Below, piece after piece: positions 49,719 through 59,639 of a stretch of 64,000 nucleotides of DNA. The position numbers were made by a program, and so were the translations under genes. Source of the DNA: CAKOSP01 sp964370545. GTDB taxonomy: Bacteria > Bacillota_I > Bacilli_A > RF39 > UBA660. Where the stretch lies: positions 1 to 64,000 of the forward strand of contig CAYJJQ010000001.1 of the NCBI GenBank assembly GCA_964370545.1, given 5' to 3'. The notes beneath the pieces were generated by a model. It was given only the letters and a program-made list of their open reading frames with translations. It did not search any database and was not told the DNA's origin. Positions within the stretch are counted from its first letter, which is position 1. The number at the start of each line of letters is the position of its first letter.

Positions 49719-51803
49719 ATGGATATTTTAAGTACACTTAATGATAATCAGAAAAAAGCAGCAATGCATATAGATGGTCCTTGTTTAGTAATTGCCGGAG
49801 CAGGTTCTGGTAAAACAAAAGTGCTAACAACAAGAATTGCTAATTTAATAAATAATCATGTATATAGTAGTAATATACTAGCTATTACATTTACAAATAA
49901 AGCAGCTAAGGAAATGAGAGATAGACTTAATAACATAGTTAGTGATAACTATGCTTTTGTAGGAACATTTCATTCTTTTGGTGTTAAGATAATTAGGGAA
50001 AATTATGATAAAGTAGGATTAGATAAGAATTTTACTATTTTAGATTCAGATGATAGTTTAAGTGTTATAAAAAAAATACTTAAAGATATGAATATAGATG
50101 TAAAAGAGATTAGTCCTCATTATATAAAAAATAAAATAAGTTTTATAAAAAATGAATTATTAACTGATGCTGGAATAGAAAGACATTTTAATACTTATGT
50201 AGATAAAAAGGTAGCAGAAATATATTATAAATATGATAATATACTTAGAAGAAATAATGCTATAGATTTTGATGATTTACTTAAAAAACCAGTATTATTA
50301 TTTAAAGAAAATAAAGAGATATTAGAACATTATCAAGAAAAATTTAAATATATTTTAGTAGATGAGTATCAAGATACTAATGAAGTGCAGTATATACTTA
50401 TAAAACTACTTAGTGATAAACATAAGAATATATTTGTAGTAGGTGATGTTAATCAAAGTATTTATGCATTTAGATATGCTAACTATAAAAATATACTGAA
50501 CTTTGAAAAAGATTTTAAGAACTGTGTTACTATAACTTTAAATCAAAATTATAGAAGTACAACTAATATATTAAGTGCTGCTAATGATGTAATAAAAAAT
50601 AATTCCGAAAGAAAAGATGTGGAGTTATTTTCTGAGTTAGGAACTGGTACTCAAATAAAATATTTTAGAACCTATAATGATCAAAGTGAAGCTCTTAATG
50701 TAGTAGAAGAAATCAAAAGATTAATAAATAGTGGATATAATAAAAAAGATATAGCAGTTTTTTATAGAACTAATGCACAATCTCGTGGTATAGAAGAAAA
50801 AATGCTTAAAAGTAATATACCATATAAAGTAGTAGGAAGTTTTTTCTTCTATAAGAGAAAAGAAATTAAAGATTTAATAGCTTATTTAAGGTTACTATCT
50901 AATACAAAAGATGATGTTGCTTTAGAAAGAGTTATTAACGTACCCAAAAGAAAGATAGGACCTACAACTGTTAATAATATTAGAAATAAAAGTGATGAGT
51001 TAAATACATCTATGTTTGATGCAATTGATAGTGGTAAAGAATTAGAATTTAAAAATGTTATTAATGAACTTATAAAAGATAAAGAAAATTTAAGTTTAAC
51101 TGAATTAATAGATGCAGTTTTAGAAAAAACAAAAATGTTAGAAGAACTTAAAAATGAAAAAAGTTTAGAAGCAGATTTAAGAATAGAATATTTAATGGAA
51201 TTTAAAAGTATTACTGAAAACTTTCAAAAAGAAACAGGTATAGTAAACTTAGAAGATTTCTTAGAATCTATATCACTTGTAGCAGATATAACAGAGCATA
51301 AAGATTATGATGATGTTGTTACCCTGATGACAATACATGCTTCTAAAGGTCTTGAATTTAAAGTTGTATTTATAATTGGAATGGAAGAAGGTATATTGCC
51401 TCATCAAAATTCACTATTTGAAAAATCAGAATTAGAAGAAGAAAGAAGATTATGTTATGTTGCTATAACTAGAGCAAAAGAAAAATTATATATTTCTAAT
51501 GCTGAAAGAAGAATGTTATTTGGTAAAATAAGTGCTAATATGCCATCAAGGTTTATAGATGAAATTAATGATAAACTACTTGATATATTAGAAGAAAAAC
51601 CTAAAATAGAAGAAAAGAAAATTGATAAAAATATCTTATATGGTGATAATAAAGAATATAGTATGGGAGATACAGTATTTCATGTTACATTTGGACAAGG
51701 AAAAGTTACAGCAATTGATGATAGATTTGTAACTGCAAATTTTGGAACAAGATTTGGAGAAAAAAAAGTACTTAAAAATTATAAAGGTATGCAAAGGAGA
51801 TAA
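49719..51803 (+). CDS. pcrA: ATP-dependent DNA helicase PcrA/UvrD
   Basis: A 694-aa SF1A 3'-5' helicase for repair and displacement of RecA or polymerase. Motifs: Walker A AGAGSGKTK (about 26-34), ITFTNKAAKEM, GTFHSFG, VDEYQDTN (motif II), GDVNQSIYAFRYA, LNQNYRST, MTIHASKGLEFKVVFIIGMEEGILP and YVAITRAKEKLYI. The C-terminus (about 650-694, MGDTVFHVTFGQGKVTAI) is the small Tudor-like domain of PcrA. ATG 49719 follows GGAGG; three genes pcrA, nucleotidyltransferase and ligA lie together. Confidence 0.95.
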   Translation: MDILSTLNDNQKKAAMHIDGPCLVIAGAGSGKTKVLTTRIANLINNHVYSSNILAITFTNKAAKEMRDRLNNIVSDNYAFVGTFHSFGVKIIRENYDKVGLDKNFTILDSDDSLSVIKKILKDMNIDVKEISPHYIKNKISFIKNELLTDAGIERHFNTYVDKKVAEIYYKYDNILRRNNAIDFDDLLKKPVLLFKENKEILEHYQEKFKYILVDEYQDTNEVQYILIKLLSDKHKNIFVVGDVNQSIYAFRYANYKNILNFEKDFKNCVTITLNQNYRSTTNILSAANDVIKNNSERKDVELFSELGTGTQIKYFRTYNDQSEALNVVEEIKRLINSGYNKKDIAVFYRTNAQSRGIEEKMLKSNIPYKVVGSFFFYKRKEIKDLIAYLRLLSNTKDDVALERVINVPKRKIGPTTVNNIRNKSDELNTSMFDAIDSGKELEFKNVINELIKDKENLSLTELIDAVLEKTKMLEELKNEKSLEADLRIEYLMEFKSITENFQKETGIVNLEDFLESISLVADITEHKDYDDVVTLMTIHASKGLEFKVVFIIGMEEGILPHQNSLFEKSELEEERRLCYVAITRAKEKLYISNAERRMLFGKISANMPSRFIDEINDKLLDILEEKPKIEEKKIDKNILYGDNKEYSMGDTVFHVTFGQGKVTAIDDRFVTANFGTRFGEKKVLKNYKGMQRR

Positions 51804-51805
51804 TT

Positions 51806-52699
51806 ATGGAAAAAACTTTAGTAATTTTAGCCGCTGGAATGGGTTCAAGATTTGGCGGTGTAAAACAAATTGAACCAGTAGGGCCTAATGGAGAAATAAT
51901 ATCAGATTATAATATATATAATGCTATTAAACATGGGTTTACAAAAGTAGTATTTATAATAAGAAAACACCATTTAGATATCTTTAAAAATGATGTAGTA
52001 AAAAAATATGAAGATAAAATAAAAGTGGAATTTGCTTTCCAAGAATTTGATACAGTGCCAAGTGAAATAAAAATTCCAGAGACTAGAGAAAAAGTACTAG
52101 GTACTGCTCATGCAGTATTATGTAGTAAAGATGTTGTATCATCACCATTTATACTTATAAATGCAGATGATTTTTATGGGGAAGATGCATTTAAAAAAGC
52201 TAGTAATTTTATAGATACTAATTTAAATGAAAATGATTATTTAAATGTAACGTATCCTGTTACCTTAGTTGCTAGTGAAATGTATACTGTAAAAAGAGGA
52301 ATTAGTTTTACTAAAAATAATATGATTCAATCATTAAAAGAGTCAGAAATTAAATATGAAGATGGAAAATATATTGGTACTGATTTAGAAACAGGAGAAG
52401 TATACGAAGTAGGGAGCGATAAAAATGCATCAATGAATTTCTTTGTATTTAAACCATCAGTATATAACTATTTAAATGAATATTATCAAGACTTTTTGAC
52501 AAGAATTACTGATACTAATGAATCTTTATTACCGGCTTGTATTGCCAATAATATAACTGCAGGTAATGTTAATTTATATGAAGAAGTATCGCTTGATAAA
52601 TGGCTAGGAATTACTTATAAAGAAGATTTAGAAGATTTTAAAAATGAAATAAATAAATTAATAGAAGAAGGTAAATATCCAAGTAACTTATGGGGGTAA
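51806..52699 (+). CDS. Nucleotidyltransferase (NTP-transferase fold, sugar or alditol phosphate type)
   Basis: A 297-aa protein with N-terminal VILAAGMGSRFGGVKQIEPVG (LAAGXGXR...K) and ILINADDFYG (metal-binding Asp pair, about 113-122): the NTP-transferase fold that makes nucleotide-sugars or CDP-choline-like compounds. Substrate cannot be told. It lies 2 bases after pcrA and its end overlaps the first possible ligA start, a translational link without an obvious functional one. Confidence 0.8.
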   Translation: MEKTLVILAAGMGSRFGGVKQIEPVGPNGEIISDYNIYNAIKHGFTKVVFIIRKHHLDIFKNDVVKKYEDKIKVEFAFQEFDTVPSEIKIPETREKVLGTAHAVLCSKDVVSSPFILINADDFYGEDAFKKASNFIDTNLNENDYLNVTYPVTLVASEMYTVKRGISFTKNNMIQSLKESEIKYEDGKYIGTDLETGEVYEVGSDKNASMNFFVFKPSVYNYLNEYYQDFLTRITDTNESLLPACIANNITAGNVNLYEEVSLDKWLGITYKEDLEDFKNEINKLIEEGKYPSNLWG

Positions 52700-52701
52700 A
52701 T

Positions 52702-54687
52702 ATGGAAAATATCCAAAATAAAATAGCTGATTTAACTAAACAAATAAATGATGCAAATCATGATTATTATGTAATAGATAATCCAAAAATAACAGATCAA
52801 GAATATGATAACTTATTAAGAAATTTAAGAAAGTTAGAAGCTGATTATCCAGAATATCAAGATCCTAATTCGCCAACTCTTAGAGTTGGGGGAGTTAAAC
52901 TTGATAAGTTTGAAAAAGTAGTGCATCAAACTCCGATGATGAGCATTGAGGATGCTTTTAATTATGAAGAACTTATTAAGTTTGATTCTAAAGTTAAAGA
53001 AGTTATATCAAATCCAGAGTATATATGTGAACTTAAAATAGATGGTATAAGTTTATCTTTAGAATATGTTAATGGAAATTTATTAAGAGGTGCTACTAGA
53101 GGTGATGGATCAGTAGGAGAAAATATTACAGAAAACGTTAAAACTATAAAAAATATTCCTTTAAAATTAAATGAAGATGTAAATATTACTGTTCGTGGTG
53201 AAATATATATGAACAAGGCTACTCTTGATATATTAAATAAAGAAAGAGAAAAAAATAAAGAACCACTACTTCAAAATGTTAGAAATGCAGCAGCAGGTTC
53301 TGTTAGACAGCTTGATTCTAAAGTATGTGCATCAAGAAACTTAGATAACTTTATGTACCATTTGCCACTAGCTAGTGATTTTAATATTGCTAAACATAGT
53401 GATGCAATTGATTATATGAAAAAACTTGGTTTTAAAATCAATGATAGAAATAAAGTAGTAAGTAATATTGATGGGGCAATTTCTTATATAGAAGATATTT
53501 CTAAGATTAGAAAAGATCTTCCATATGAAATTGATGGAGTTGTAATTAAAGTAAATGATTTAAATAAACAAAGTGAATTGGGTATGACTAGTAAGTATCC
53601 TAAGTGGGCTAGGGCATATAAGTTTCCTCCTGAAGAAGTATTAACTAAACTAGAAGATATAGTTTTTTCAGTAGGTAGAACTGGTCAGATAACGCCTAAT
53701 GCAGTCCTTACGCCTGTTATTGTAATGGGTTCTACTATAGCTAGAGCTACACTTCATAATGAGGATTATATCAATGAAAGAGATTTAAAAATAAATGATA
53801 CTGTTGTTATTAGAAAAGCAGGAGATATAATACCAGAAGTGGTAGAAGCTAAGAAAGATAGAAGAGTAGGAAATGAAATACCATTTAAGATGATTACTAA
53901 TTGTCCAATATGTAATAGTGTTCTAGAAAAAAGAAAAGATAAAGTAGATTATTTTTGTGAAAACAATGGTTGTCCCGCTAGAAATATAAATAGCTTAATA
54001 CATTTTACTTCTAGAGATGCCTATTACATAGAAGGTCTGGGAGAAGAAGTAATAGAAGATTTTTATAATTTAGGGTTTATAACTAAATTAGAAGATTTAT
54101 ATACACTTAATGATCATAAAGCTAAAATAAAAGAGTTAAATGGTTATGGTGAAAAAAGTATATCTAAGATTATAGATAATATAGAAATAAGTAAAAATTA
54201 TAGTTTAGAAAGATTAATATTCGGTTTAGGAATAACTGGAATAGGAAAGAAGAAAGCATTAGTATTAGCTCAAAAATATAATACTATGGATAAACTAGTA
54301 AAGGCTTCTTTTGAAGATATTAATGATATACCTGATTTTGGAGAAATACTAGCTGAAAATGTTGTTAATTATTTTAGTAATAACAAAATATTAATAGAAA
54401 ATTTAAGAAATATAGGATTAAATTTTAATTACTTAGGAGAAGAAAAATTATTTCATGAAGAAATAAGTAATAAAAAATTTGTTATAACAGGTACTATAGA
54501 AAATTTACCTAGAGATGTAATAAAAAAATTTATTGAAAGTTATGATGGTCATGTAATAGATTCTGTAAGTAAAAATACTGATTATTTAATACTAGGAGAA
54601 AATGCTGGTAGCAAGCACGATAAAGCTATAAAGCTGAATATTCCAATATGGGATGAAGACAAAATAAAAGAGATTATGAATAAATAA
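52702..54687 (+). CDS. ligA: NAD-dependent DNA ligase
   Basis: A 661-aa LigA with all domains: Ia (NHDYYVID...ITDQEYD), adenylation with lysine K112 (ELKIDG), OB fold, zinc finger (CPICNSVLEK ... CENNGCPAR), helix-hairpin-helix (about 500-570) and BRCT (about 585-655: KKFVITGTIENLPRD). I use ATG 52702, 5 bases after GGGGG, instead of ATG 52690, which lies in the binding site. It joins Okazaki fragments. The end holds a bidirectional terminator. Confidence 0.96.
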   Translation: MENIQNKIADLTKQINDANHDYYVIDNPKITDQEYDNLLRNLRKLEADYPEYQDPNSPTLRVGGVKLDKFEKVVHQTPMMSIEDAFNYEELIKFDSKVKEVISNPEYICELKIDGISLSLEYVNGNLLRGATRGDGSVGENITENVKTIKNIPLKLNEDVNITVRGEIYMNKATLDILNKEREKNKEPLLQNVRNAAAGSVRQLDSKVCASRNLDNFMYHLPLASDFNIAKHSDAIDYMKKLGFKINDRNKVVSNIDGAISYIEDISKIRKDLPYEIDGVVIKVNDLNKQSELGMTSKYPKWARAYKFPPEEVLTKLEDIVFSVGRTGQITPNAVLTPVIVMGSTIARATLHNEDYINERDLKINDTVVIRKAGDIIPEVVEAKKDRRVGNEIPFKMITNCPICNSVLEKRKDKVDYFCENNGCPARNINSLIHFTSRDAYYIEGLGEEVIEDFYNLGFITKLEDLYTLNDHKAKIKELNGYGEKSISKIIDNIEISKNYSLERLIFGLGITGIGKKKALVLAQKYNTMDKLVKASFEDINDIPDFGEILAENVVNYFSNNKILIENLRNIGLNFNYLGEEKLFHEEISNKKFVITGTIENLPRDVIKKFIESYDGHVIDSVSKNTDYLILGENAGSKHDKAIKLNIPIWDEDKIKEIMNK

Positions 54688-54700
54688 TCTCTTTTATTTT
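54666..54700. terminator. Bidirectional terminator at the ligA end
   Basis: Twelve-base-pair stem AAAAGAGATTAT/ATAATCTCTTTT with a 6-base loop overlapping the end of ligA and of the converging ATPase gene. Confidence 0.88.
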
Positions 54701-55623
54701 ATAATTAATTTTCTTTGAGGTATAGAAGCTTGTATTTTTTTATGTTCAACTAAAAGTTGGCTCATTGTTTGGATAAGAATTTTATTAATATTTACTTCTC
54801 CTGCTTCCCACTCGTATAAAGAAAATGCACGATATAATGTTTCTAATATTAGCGATATATTACCACTAGTTAAATCACGCATATATTTCATGGTTTCATA
54901 TGAAATATTATCATTTAACAAAAAATTCTTATGTATAGATTTATATTTCATATAATAGTTAATAATTAAATTATTAATGAACTCGATTTTTTTAGCATAA
55001 GTTATTTGTATAAATTTATAATGATCTAATCTTGCTTCTGTTTCTTCAGAATTATCACTAGTTGATATTATTGTTTGATCAAATAGATTAAAATATTGTG
55101 CAAGAATATTTTGAACCAATTCTTCTCCTGAATGAATTCTATCGAAATTGCTTATTATAAGAGTTTTCTTCTTTTCTGGAAATTCATCATTAATTTTATC
55201 TAATATCTCTTTAGTTAAATCTAAAGAAATATTATTATATTTATTATTATCTTCAAAGCAAGAACTGTTAATATATTCATAGGCTTCCTCTATTTTTCTG
55301 TTAATAAAAGGTTGGTACTCATTTTTCAGTATTTTGAATTCTGCACCAGAATAGGAATTAATAATGATATCAGATAAAATAAGCTCATAATAATACTTTA
55401 AAAAGTTTTTGCTGAAATTATTGGTCGAGAAATTTATTAAATCAAAAGAGCCGTTTATAATTAACCTGTCTCCAGTATATAAATTTTGATTGTTGTTTAA
55501 TACCGTGCGTTTTCCGCTTCCTTTATTTCCATTAATTATTATTAGTCTATCATCTAACTTACTTATTTTTTTCCATTCATCTACTATATAATCGTTTAGT
55601 ATTGTGTTATATTTACTTTTCAT
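54694..55623 (-). CDS. P-loop ATPase (STAND/AAA-type), unknown role
   Basis: A 309-aa cytoplasmic protein. Walker A INGNKGSGKRT (about 30-40) and a Walker B-like TLIISNFDRI (about 153-162) are present, followed by a sensor-like ISTSDNS and a helical C-terminal part. The plan fits bacterial KAP/STAND or Orc-like ATPases, some of which occur in defence or DNA transactions, but no extra effector domain is seen. It is a single gene with AGGAGGT upstream of its start. Confidence 0.65.
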   Translation of the reverse strand: MKSKYNTILNDYIVDEWKKISKLDDRLIIINGNKGSGKRTVLNNNQNLYTGDRLIINGSFDLINFSTNNFSKNFLKYYYELILSDIIINSYSGAEFKILKNEYQPFINRKIEEAYEYINSSCFEDNNKYNNISLDLTKEILDKINDEFPEKKKTLIISNFDRIHSGEELVQNILAQYFNLFDQTIISTSDNSEETEARLDHYKFIQITYAKKIEFINNLIINYYMKYKSIHKNFLLNDNISYETMKYMRDLTSGNISLILETLYRAFSLYEWEAGEVNINKILIQTMSQLLVEHKKIQASIPQRKLIIK

Positions 55624-55756
55624 AAAACCTCCTAATTTAATTATAAATGTGATTATAAAATTTTACAATATAAATTGTACATAAAATGACAATTTATATT
55701 TTTTTTATTTCACTTAAATAAGTATAATGATATTATTTATATAAGGTAGTGATTAT

Positions 55757-56137
55757 ATGAAAGTTATAGTTTGTGTAGATGATAATTTAGGTATACTTTT
55801 TAATAAAAGAAGAGTATCTAAAGATAGTAAAATAATAGAGGATATAATAAGTAATTATGAAGATATTTATATTAATGAATATTCTAAAGAATTATTTATA
55901 GATAATTATATAGTTAGTGATAAACTTGAAGAGGGAATTAATTTTGTAGAAAACAATTCTTTATTAGGAATGGAAGATAAAATAACTGAAGTAATTATTT
56001 ATTACTTTAATAGAAAATATCCAAGTGATCTAAAGTTAGAACTTGATTTAAATAAATATAATGAAGTAAGTAAAACTGAATTTGTAGGAAGTTCTCACGA
56101 TAAAATCACTAAAGTAGTTTATGAGGTGGTAAAATGA
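55757..56137 (+). CDS. Hypothetical protein paired with a secreted nuclease
   Basis: A 126-aa acidic soluble protein starting MKVIVCVDDNLGILFNKRRVSKD; CVDDN and SNYEDIYINEYSKEL recur in similar small Firmicute proteins but no function is known to me. It overlaps the start of the nuclease gene by 4 bases (ATGA). An immunity-type role against the nuclease is conceivable, but a secreted enzyme would not need one. Confidence 0.65.
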   Translation: MKVIVCVDDNLGILFNKRRVSKDSKIIEDIISNYEDIYINEYSKELFIDNYIVSDKLEEGINFVENNSLLGMEDKITEVIIYYFNRKYPSDLKLELDLNKYNEVSKTEFVGSSHDKITKVVYEVVK

Positions 56138-56820
56138 AAAAAGCTATAGCAAGTTTAATAATAATAGGATCGTTAATATTTACTTTTTATTCAGAAATAA
56201 CACATGCATACAATACATATTTTGAAGATGACACACTTTATTCATCAGAAGAAGTGATTGAGTATGATGGAGAACTTTATGAATCGGTTAATAATAATGT
56301 GCCCAATTTTACTGATGAAGACAGAAGAAAAACAGTATTTGAAAGTTATAGTGAATTAGACAGCTTAGGAAGAGCAGGTGTAGCTTTTGCTAGAATAGAT
56401 AAATCATTAATGCCTACTGAAGATAGAGGAAGTATTGGGAGTGTTAAGCCTAGTGGTTGGCATACCGTAAAATATGATATTGTATCAGGTAATTATTTAT
56501 ATAATAGATCTCATTTAATTGGTTTCCAATTAACAGGAGAAAATGCGAATGAAAATAATTTAATAACAGGAACTAGATATTTTAATGTAGAAGGTATGCT
56601 GATATTTGAAAATATGGTTGCTGATTACATAAAAGAAACAAATAACTCTGTATTATATAGAGTAACTCCTATATATGAAGGAAATAATCTCGTAGCAAGT
56701 GGAGTTACTATAGAAGCAGAATCAGTAGAAGATGATGGAATATTATTTAATGTATATGTACATAATATTCAACCGGGAATAGTTATAAACTATAGTGATG
56801 GAACTAGTTATTTAGAATAG
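56134..56820 (+). CDS. Secreted DNA/RNA non-specific endonuclease
   Basis: A 228-aa secreted nuclease of the beta-beta-alpha-metal (NUC1/EndA/streptodornase) group: signal peptide (about 1-25), then LGRAGVAFARIDKSLMP, the catalytic YNRSHLIGFQLTGENANENNLITGTRYFN (H as base, N for metal binding) and the usual C-terminal strand region. It would degrade extracellular DNA, for food or during DNA uptake. It starts inside the end of the preceding gene and ends at a bidirectional terminator. Confidence 0.9.
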   Translation: MKKAIASLIIIGSLIFTFYSEITHAYNTYFEDDTLYSSEEVIEYDGELYESVNNNVPNFTDEDRRKTVFESYSELDSLGRAGVAFARIDKSLMPTEDRGSIGSVKPSGWHTVKYDIVSGNYLYNRSHLIGFQLTGENANENNLITGTRYFNVEGMLIFENMVADYIKETNNSVLYRVTPIYEGNNLVASGVTIEAESVEDDGILFNVYVHNIQPGIVINYSDGTSYLE

Positions 56821-56849
56821 AAAAAAAGAAGAATAATTCTTCTTTTTTA
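56819..56849. terminator. Bidirectional terminator
   Basis: AAAAAAGAAGAAT/ATTCTTCTTTTTT perfect inverted repeat between the nuclease gene and the converging coat-like gene. Confidence 0.85.
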
Positions 56850-57104
56850 AATGCTATTAAGTTCATCACATAGTTTTTTACATTCTTTATCTATTTTAGT
56901 AGCTTCTGCTTCTTCTAATACATACCATTTATTTTCATAAGCATAATCAAATAAATCTTTTTGCATATCACTAGTTTCTTTAAACATAGTTATATATTTT
57001 TTATGTAACTCATCATTACTAGCTTCATTTAACATAGTTGCTTGATTAACAACTAATGCTTTCATAGAAGCAAGTATATCAAATAAATAATACTTATCTT
57101 CCAT
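56847..57104 (-). CDS. CotF-like spore coat protein
   Basis: An 85-aa helical protein, MEDKYYLFDILASMKALVVNQATMLNEASNDELHKKY...SDMQKDLFDYAYENKWYVLEEAEATKI. The pattern (YxLxDxLxSxKxL, NEAS, LF..A...WY) is that of the CotF/coat family, small four-helix proteins of the spore coat. GGAG lies 10 bases before the start. It overlaps the preceding gene (57094-57312) by 11 bases, so both are made together. Confidence 0.65.
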   Translation of the reverse strand: MEDKYYLFDILASMKALVVNQATMLNEASNDELHKKYITMFKETSDMQKDLFDYAYENKWYVLEEAEATKIDKECKKLCDELNSI

Positions 57105-57312
57105 TTTTTTGTTCTCCTTTTAAAATATTTGCTAGTGTATTAGCGTGTTTAACATTCATATCATAAACTTCATTTAATTTAGAACATAATTTTTCATCAT
57201 TAGTACTATTCATATAAAATTGTAATTTCTTAATTAAAATTAAATTCCAATTAAATGCATCTGATATATAAGATAAATCTTTAGGTGTAATTGTAGATAA
57301 TTTTTTATTCAT
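57094..57312 (-). CDS. Small CotF-like or coat-associated protein
   Basis: A 72-aa protein, MNKKLSTITPKDLSYISDAFNWNLILIKKLQFYMN, a helical segment with the DLSYISDAFNWNLILIKK pattern seen in coat-associated proteins of low-GC bacteria. Its end overlaps the CotF-like gene. Identification rests on the neighbour and overall helical pattern, so the confidence is moderate. Confidence 0.5.
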   Translation of the reverse strand: MNKKLSTITPKDLSYISDAFNWNLILIKKLQFYMNSTNDEKLCSKLNEVYDMNVKHANTLANILKGEQKNGR

Positions 57313-57359
57313 AATAATTTCCTTTCAAATATATTATGAACTATAAAATAAATTATATA

Positions 57360-58157
57360 CTATTTAACTTTAAGTAAATATAACGAAACAGAGGGAGTAT
57401 TATTAAATCTTATAGGTAAACTTTCTACTCCTAATCCGTTAGATACGTAAATGTTTTCGTAGTTGCCAAAAGTATATTTTTTAGCATTTTCTTTTGTAAA
57501 TATAGGACTCATTAAATAAGGTTTTATTAACCCTCCTAAAGAGTGTCCGGCAAAATATATACTAGTATTATTATTTATATTATCAATTAAATCAGGTTCG
57601 TGAATGAGCGTAATATTCATAGCAGGTTTAATATCTTCTTCTATAGCGTATGAATTAGTTATATCAGTTGTAGTAGTAAGACCAGTAATAGAAATTGGTG
57701 TTATATCTTTATAAAATAACAACTGTGTTTTATTATCAAGTAATATAAAATCGCCTTCATCCATAATAAATTTATAATTATCAATATTCTTAAGATCGTT
57801 ATCTCCGTAAATAGAATATTTATATAAATTAGCATTAATTCCTTTTAAAAAATTAATTACTACATCTTTATCTTTAACAGAAATTTCATAGTTATCATCT
57901 ATTAAATCTCCTGTAAAAAATACTATGTCAGGTTCTAATAAATTAATTTCAGTTTGTATTTTTTCTAAGTTATCCATATTAAAATTAGTATTAATTAGTA
58001 AATCTGAAAAGTGTAATATAGTCAGACCATCAAAAGATTCTGGCATAGAAGTATCTATAGTAAATTTATTAACTTCAAAACCATTTATAGCTATATATCT
58101 AGCGTATAAAAATATTAAAACTAATATTAATATAATTGCAAATAATATTTTTCTCAT
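57360..58157 (-). CDS. Metallophosphoesterase-fold protein with degenerate active site
   Basis: A 265-aa protein with an N-terminal membrane anchor (about 1-22) and a YkuE-like calcineurin fold. Compared with the consensus D-X-H, GDXXD, GNHD, H, GHXH, I read SDLL (His lost), FFTGDLIDD (kept), GDND in place of GNHD, LIHEPD (kept) and FAGHSLGG in place of GHTHGG (second His lost). Several metal ligands are thus missing; it is probably inactive or altered. It overlaps the CPBP gene by one base. Confidence 0.8.
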   Translation of the reverse strand: MRKILFAIILILVLIFLYARYIAINGFEVNKFTIDTSMPESFDGLTILHFSDLLINTNFNMDNLEKIQTEINLLEPDIVFFTGDLIDDNYEISVKDKDVVINFLKGINANLYKYSIYGDNDLKNIDNYKFIMDEGDFILLDNKTQLLFYKDITPISITGLTTTTDITNSYAIEEDIKPAMNITLIHEPDLIDNINNNTSIYFAGHSLGGLIKPYLMSPIFTKENAKKYTFGNYENIYVSNGLGVESLPIRFNNTPSVSLYLLKVK

Positions 58158-58780
58158 TAGACAGCTCCCATAGAAAATAATAGTGTTAAAGTAAGTGAGT
58201 TATGAAATATATGCATTATTATAGGTACATAAATATTATTTGTTTTATAGTGAGCATATGCAAATGCGGCACCAAGACCTGCATAAGGAATTATAAAAAT
58301 AATATCATTTCCAATTACATGTAAGTAACCAAATAAAAATGCGCTAATACCAATATATAAATATTTATTACTAAAAGATTTTCTAATACCTAATCTAAAA
58401 ATTAATTCTTCAGTAATAGGTCCAATTATAGCCATAGTAAGTATAGCGGTAAGCCCAAAATCACTAAGAGCCGTTCTATTTAATTCTTCATTTTCAGATA
58501 TAGTATTAAATATAGAATATAAAAAGTTGTTAGTTACTATCACAAAGATATAACCACATAACCAATATAAAAATATATCCTTAAAGTAATCTTTTTTAAA
58601 GTTTTGAAAATCTTTTTTAAAATCTTTTATGAATATAAATATAAATACTAAAGAAGTAATTAAACTAGATAAAAATAAAGTTAATCCCCCATCAAAAAAT
58701 TCACTTAATATTTCATTAGTGATTATTGTTAATATAAAATATAGTATTATATATAAAATAAATTTATAGTATTTTTTCAT
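58157..58780 (-). CDS. CPBP family intramembrane metalloprotease
   Basis: A 207-aa membrane protein with about six helices. The CAAX protease/bacteriocin-processing motifs are present: EELIFRLGIRK (EEXXXR, about 123-133), FGYLHVIGND (H) and MHIFHNSLT (H, N). Such proteases act on membrane proteins or give bacteriocin immunity. Its stop overlaps the start of the degenerate metallophosphoesterase by one base (TAATG). Confidence 0.87.
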   Translation of the reverse strand: MKKYYKFILYIILYFILTIITNEILSEFFDGGLTLFLSSLITSLVFIFIFIKDFKKDFQNFKKDYFKDIFLYWLCGYIFVIVTNNFLYSIFNTISENEELNRTALSDFGLTAILTMAIIGPITEELIFRLGIRKSFSNKYLYIGISAFLFGYLHVIGNDIIFIIPYAGLGAAFAYAHYKTNNIYVPIIMHIFHNSLTLTLLFSMGAV

Positions 58781-58901
58781 AAAAATAAATTCCTTCTATT
58801 ACTCTAAATTAAATATATCATAAAATGGCTAAATCTTCAATTTATAAGTTGAAGTTAGAGTGTAAATATGTTAATATATTATAAGAAGGGTAGAAAATCT
58901 T

Positions 58902-59639
58902 ATGAAGAAAAAAATTATATTATTTATGGCACTTTTATGTATGCCGATTTATGCTAATGCATCCACTTGTTCAACAGAAGAACAACTTACTTTAAGAAAT
59001 GGAGCTAGCTTAATTACAGCGGCTTATGAAGAGTCAGAAAGAGAAGTTGATCCATCAACGTATATTCCTCCAGGAAATTTAACTGAAGAGGAAAAAGAAA
59101 ATTATGTTGAGATGGAAACATTTTTTAATATTAATATATTAAACATAACTACTGATTATTATGTTGAAATTACTAATAATCAAAATAATGAAGTTATTTT
59201 GGTTAGAGCAAATGATACAGAAGATGGTAAATATACATTTGAACATAATAATTTAAATACTGTTACAACTTATACCATGTCTGTGTATTCATCTAATGAT
59301 ACTGGTTGTCCAGATGAAAGATTATCAATTGTAAGAGTTACTACTCCAATGATTAATCCGTTTGCTTCATATGATGTATGTTCTATATATCCTGATGAAA
59401 GTGTTTGTCAAAAATATGTTACTACTCCAGGTTTTGATAGCACAATGTTTTATAACGCTATTAATGGATTAAAAGCTGAAAATGTGGAGAATCCAGAAGA
59501 TGATGACGATGGTGTAATAGCTGAAACAACAGATTTTATTAAAGATTATTATTTATATTTTATTATAGGGGCAGTAATAATTGCTGCAGGGGTTATAGTA
59601 TTTGTGATACTAAAAAAGAAAAGAGGTAAGAAAAAATGA
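58902..59639 (+). CDS. Surface protein with C-terminal membrane anchor
   Basis: A 245-aa protein with a signal peptide (1-20), an acidic beta-rich domain (about 21-210) with Cys at ASTCST, TGCPDE and YDVCSIYPDESVCQK, and a membrane helix (about 214-236) followed by KKKRGKKK. AGAAGGG precedes the start. The next gene, for a large surface protein, overlaps its stop by 4 bases. Cys-X-Cys pairs suggest disulfides. The family is not recognised; a pilus-base or adhesin subunit is likely. Confidence 0.72.
   Translation: MKKKIILFMALLCMPIYANASTCSTEEQLTLRNGASLITAAYEESEREVDPSTYIPPGNLTEEEKENYVEMETFFNINILNITTDYYVEITNNQNNEVILVRANDTEDGKYTFEHNNLNTVTTYTMSVYSSNDTGCPDERLSIVRVTTPMINPFASYDVCSIYPDESVCQKYVTTPGFDSTMFYNAINGLKAENVENPEDDDDGVIAETTDFIKDYYLYFIIGAVIIAAGVIVFVILKKKRGKKK

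Noticed and set aside
54694..55623. QatA-like KAP ATPase as the missing Qat partner
   Set aside because: It is 30 kb away, short (309 aa), and lacks the membrane helices of KAP ATPases; nothing links it to the island.
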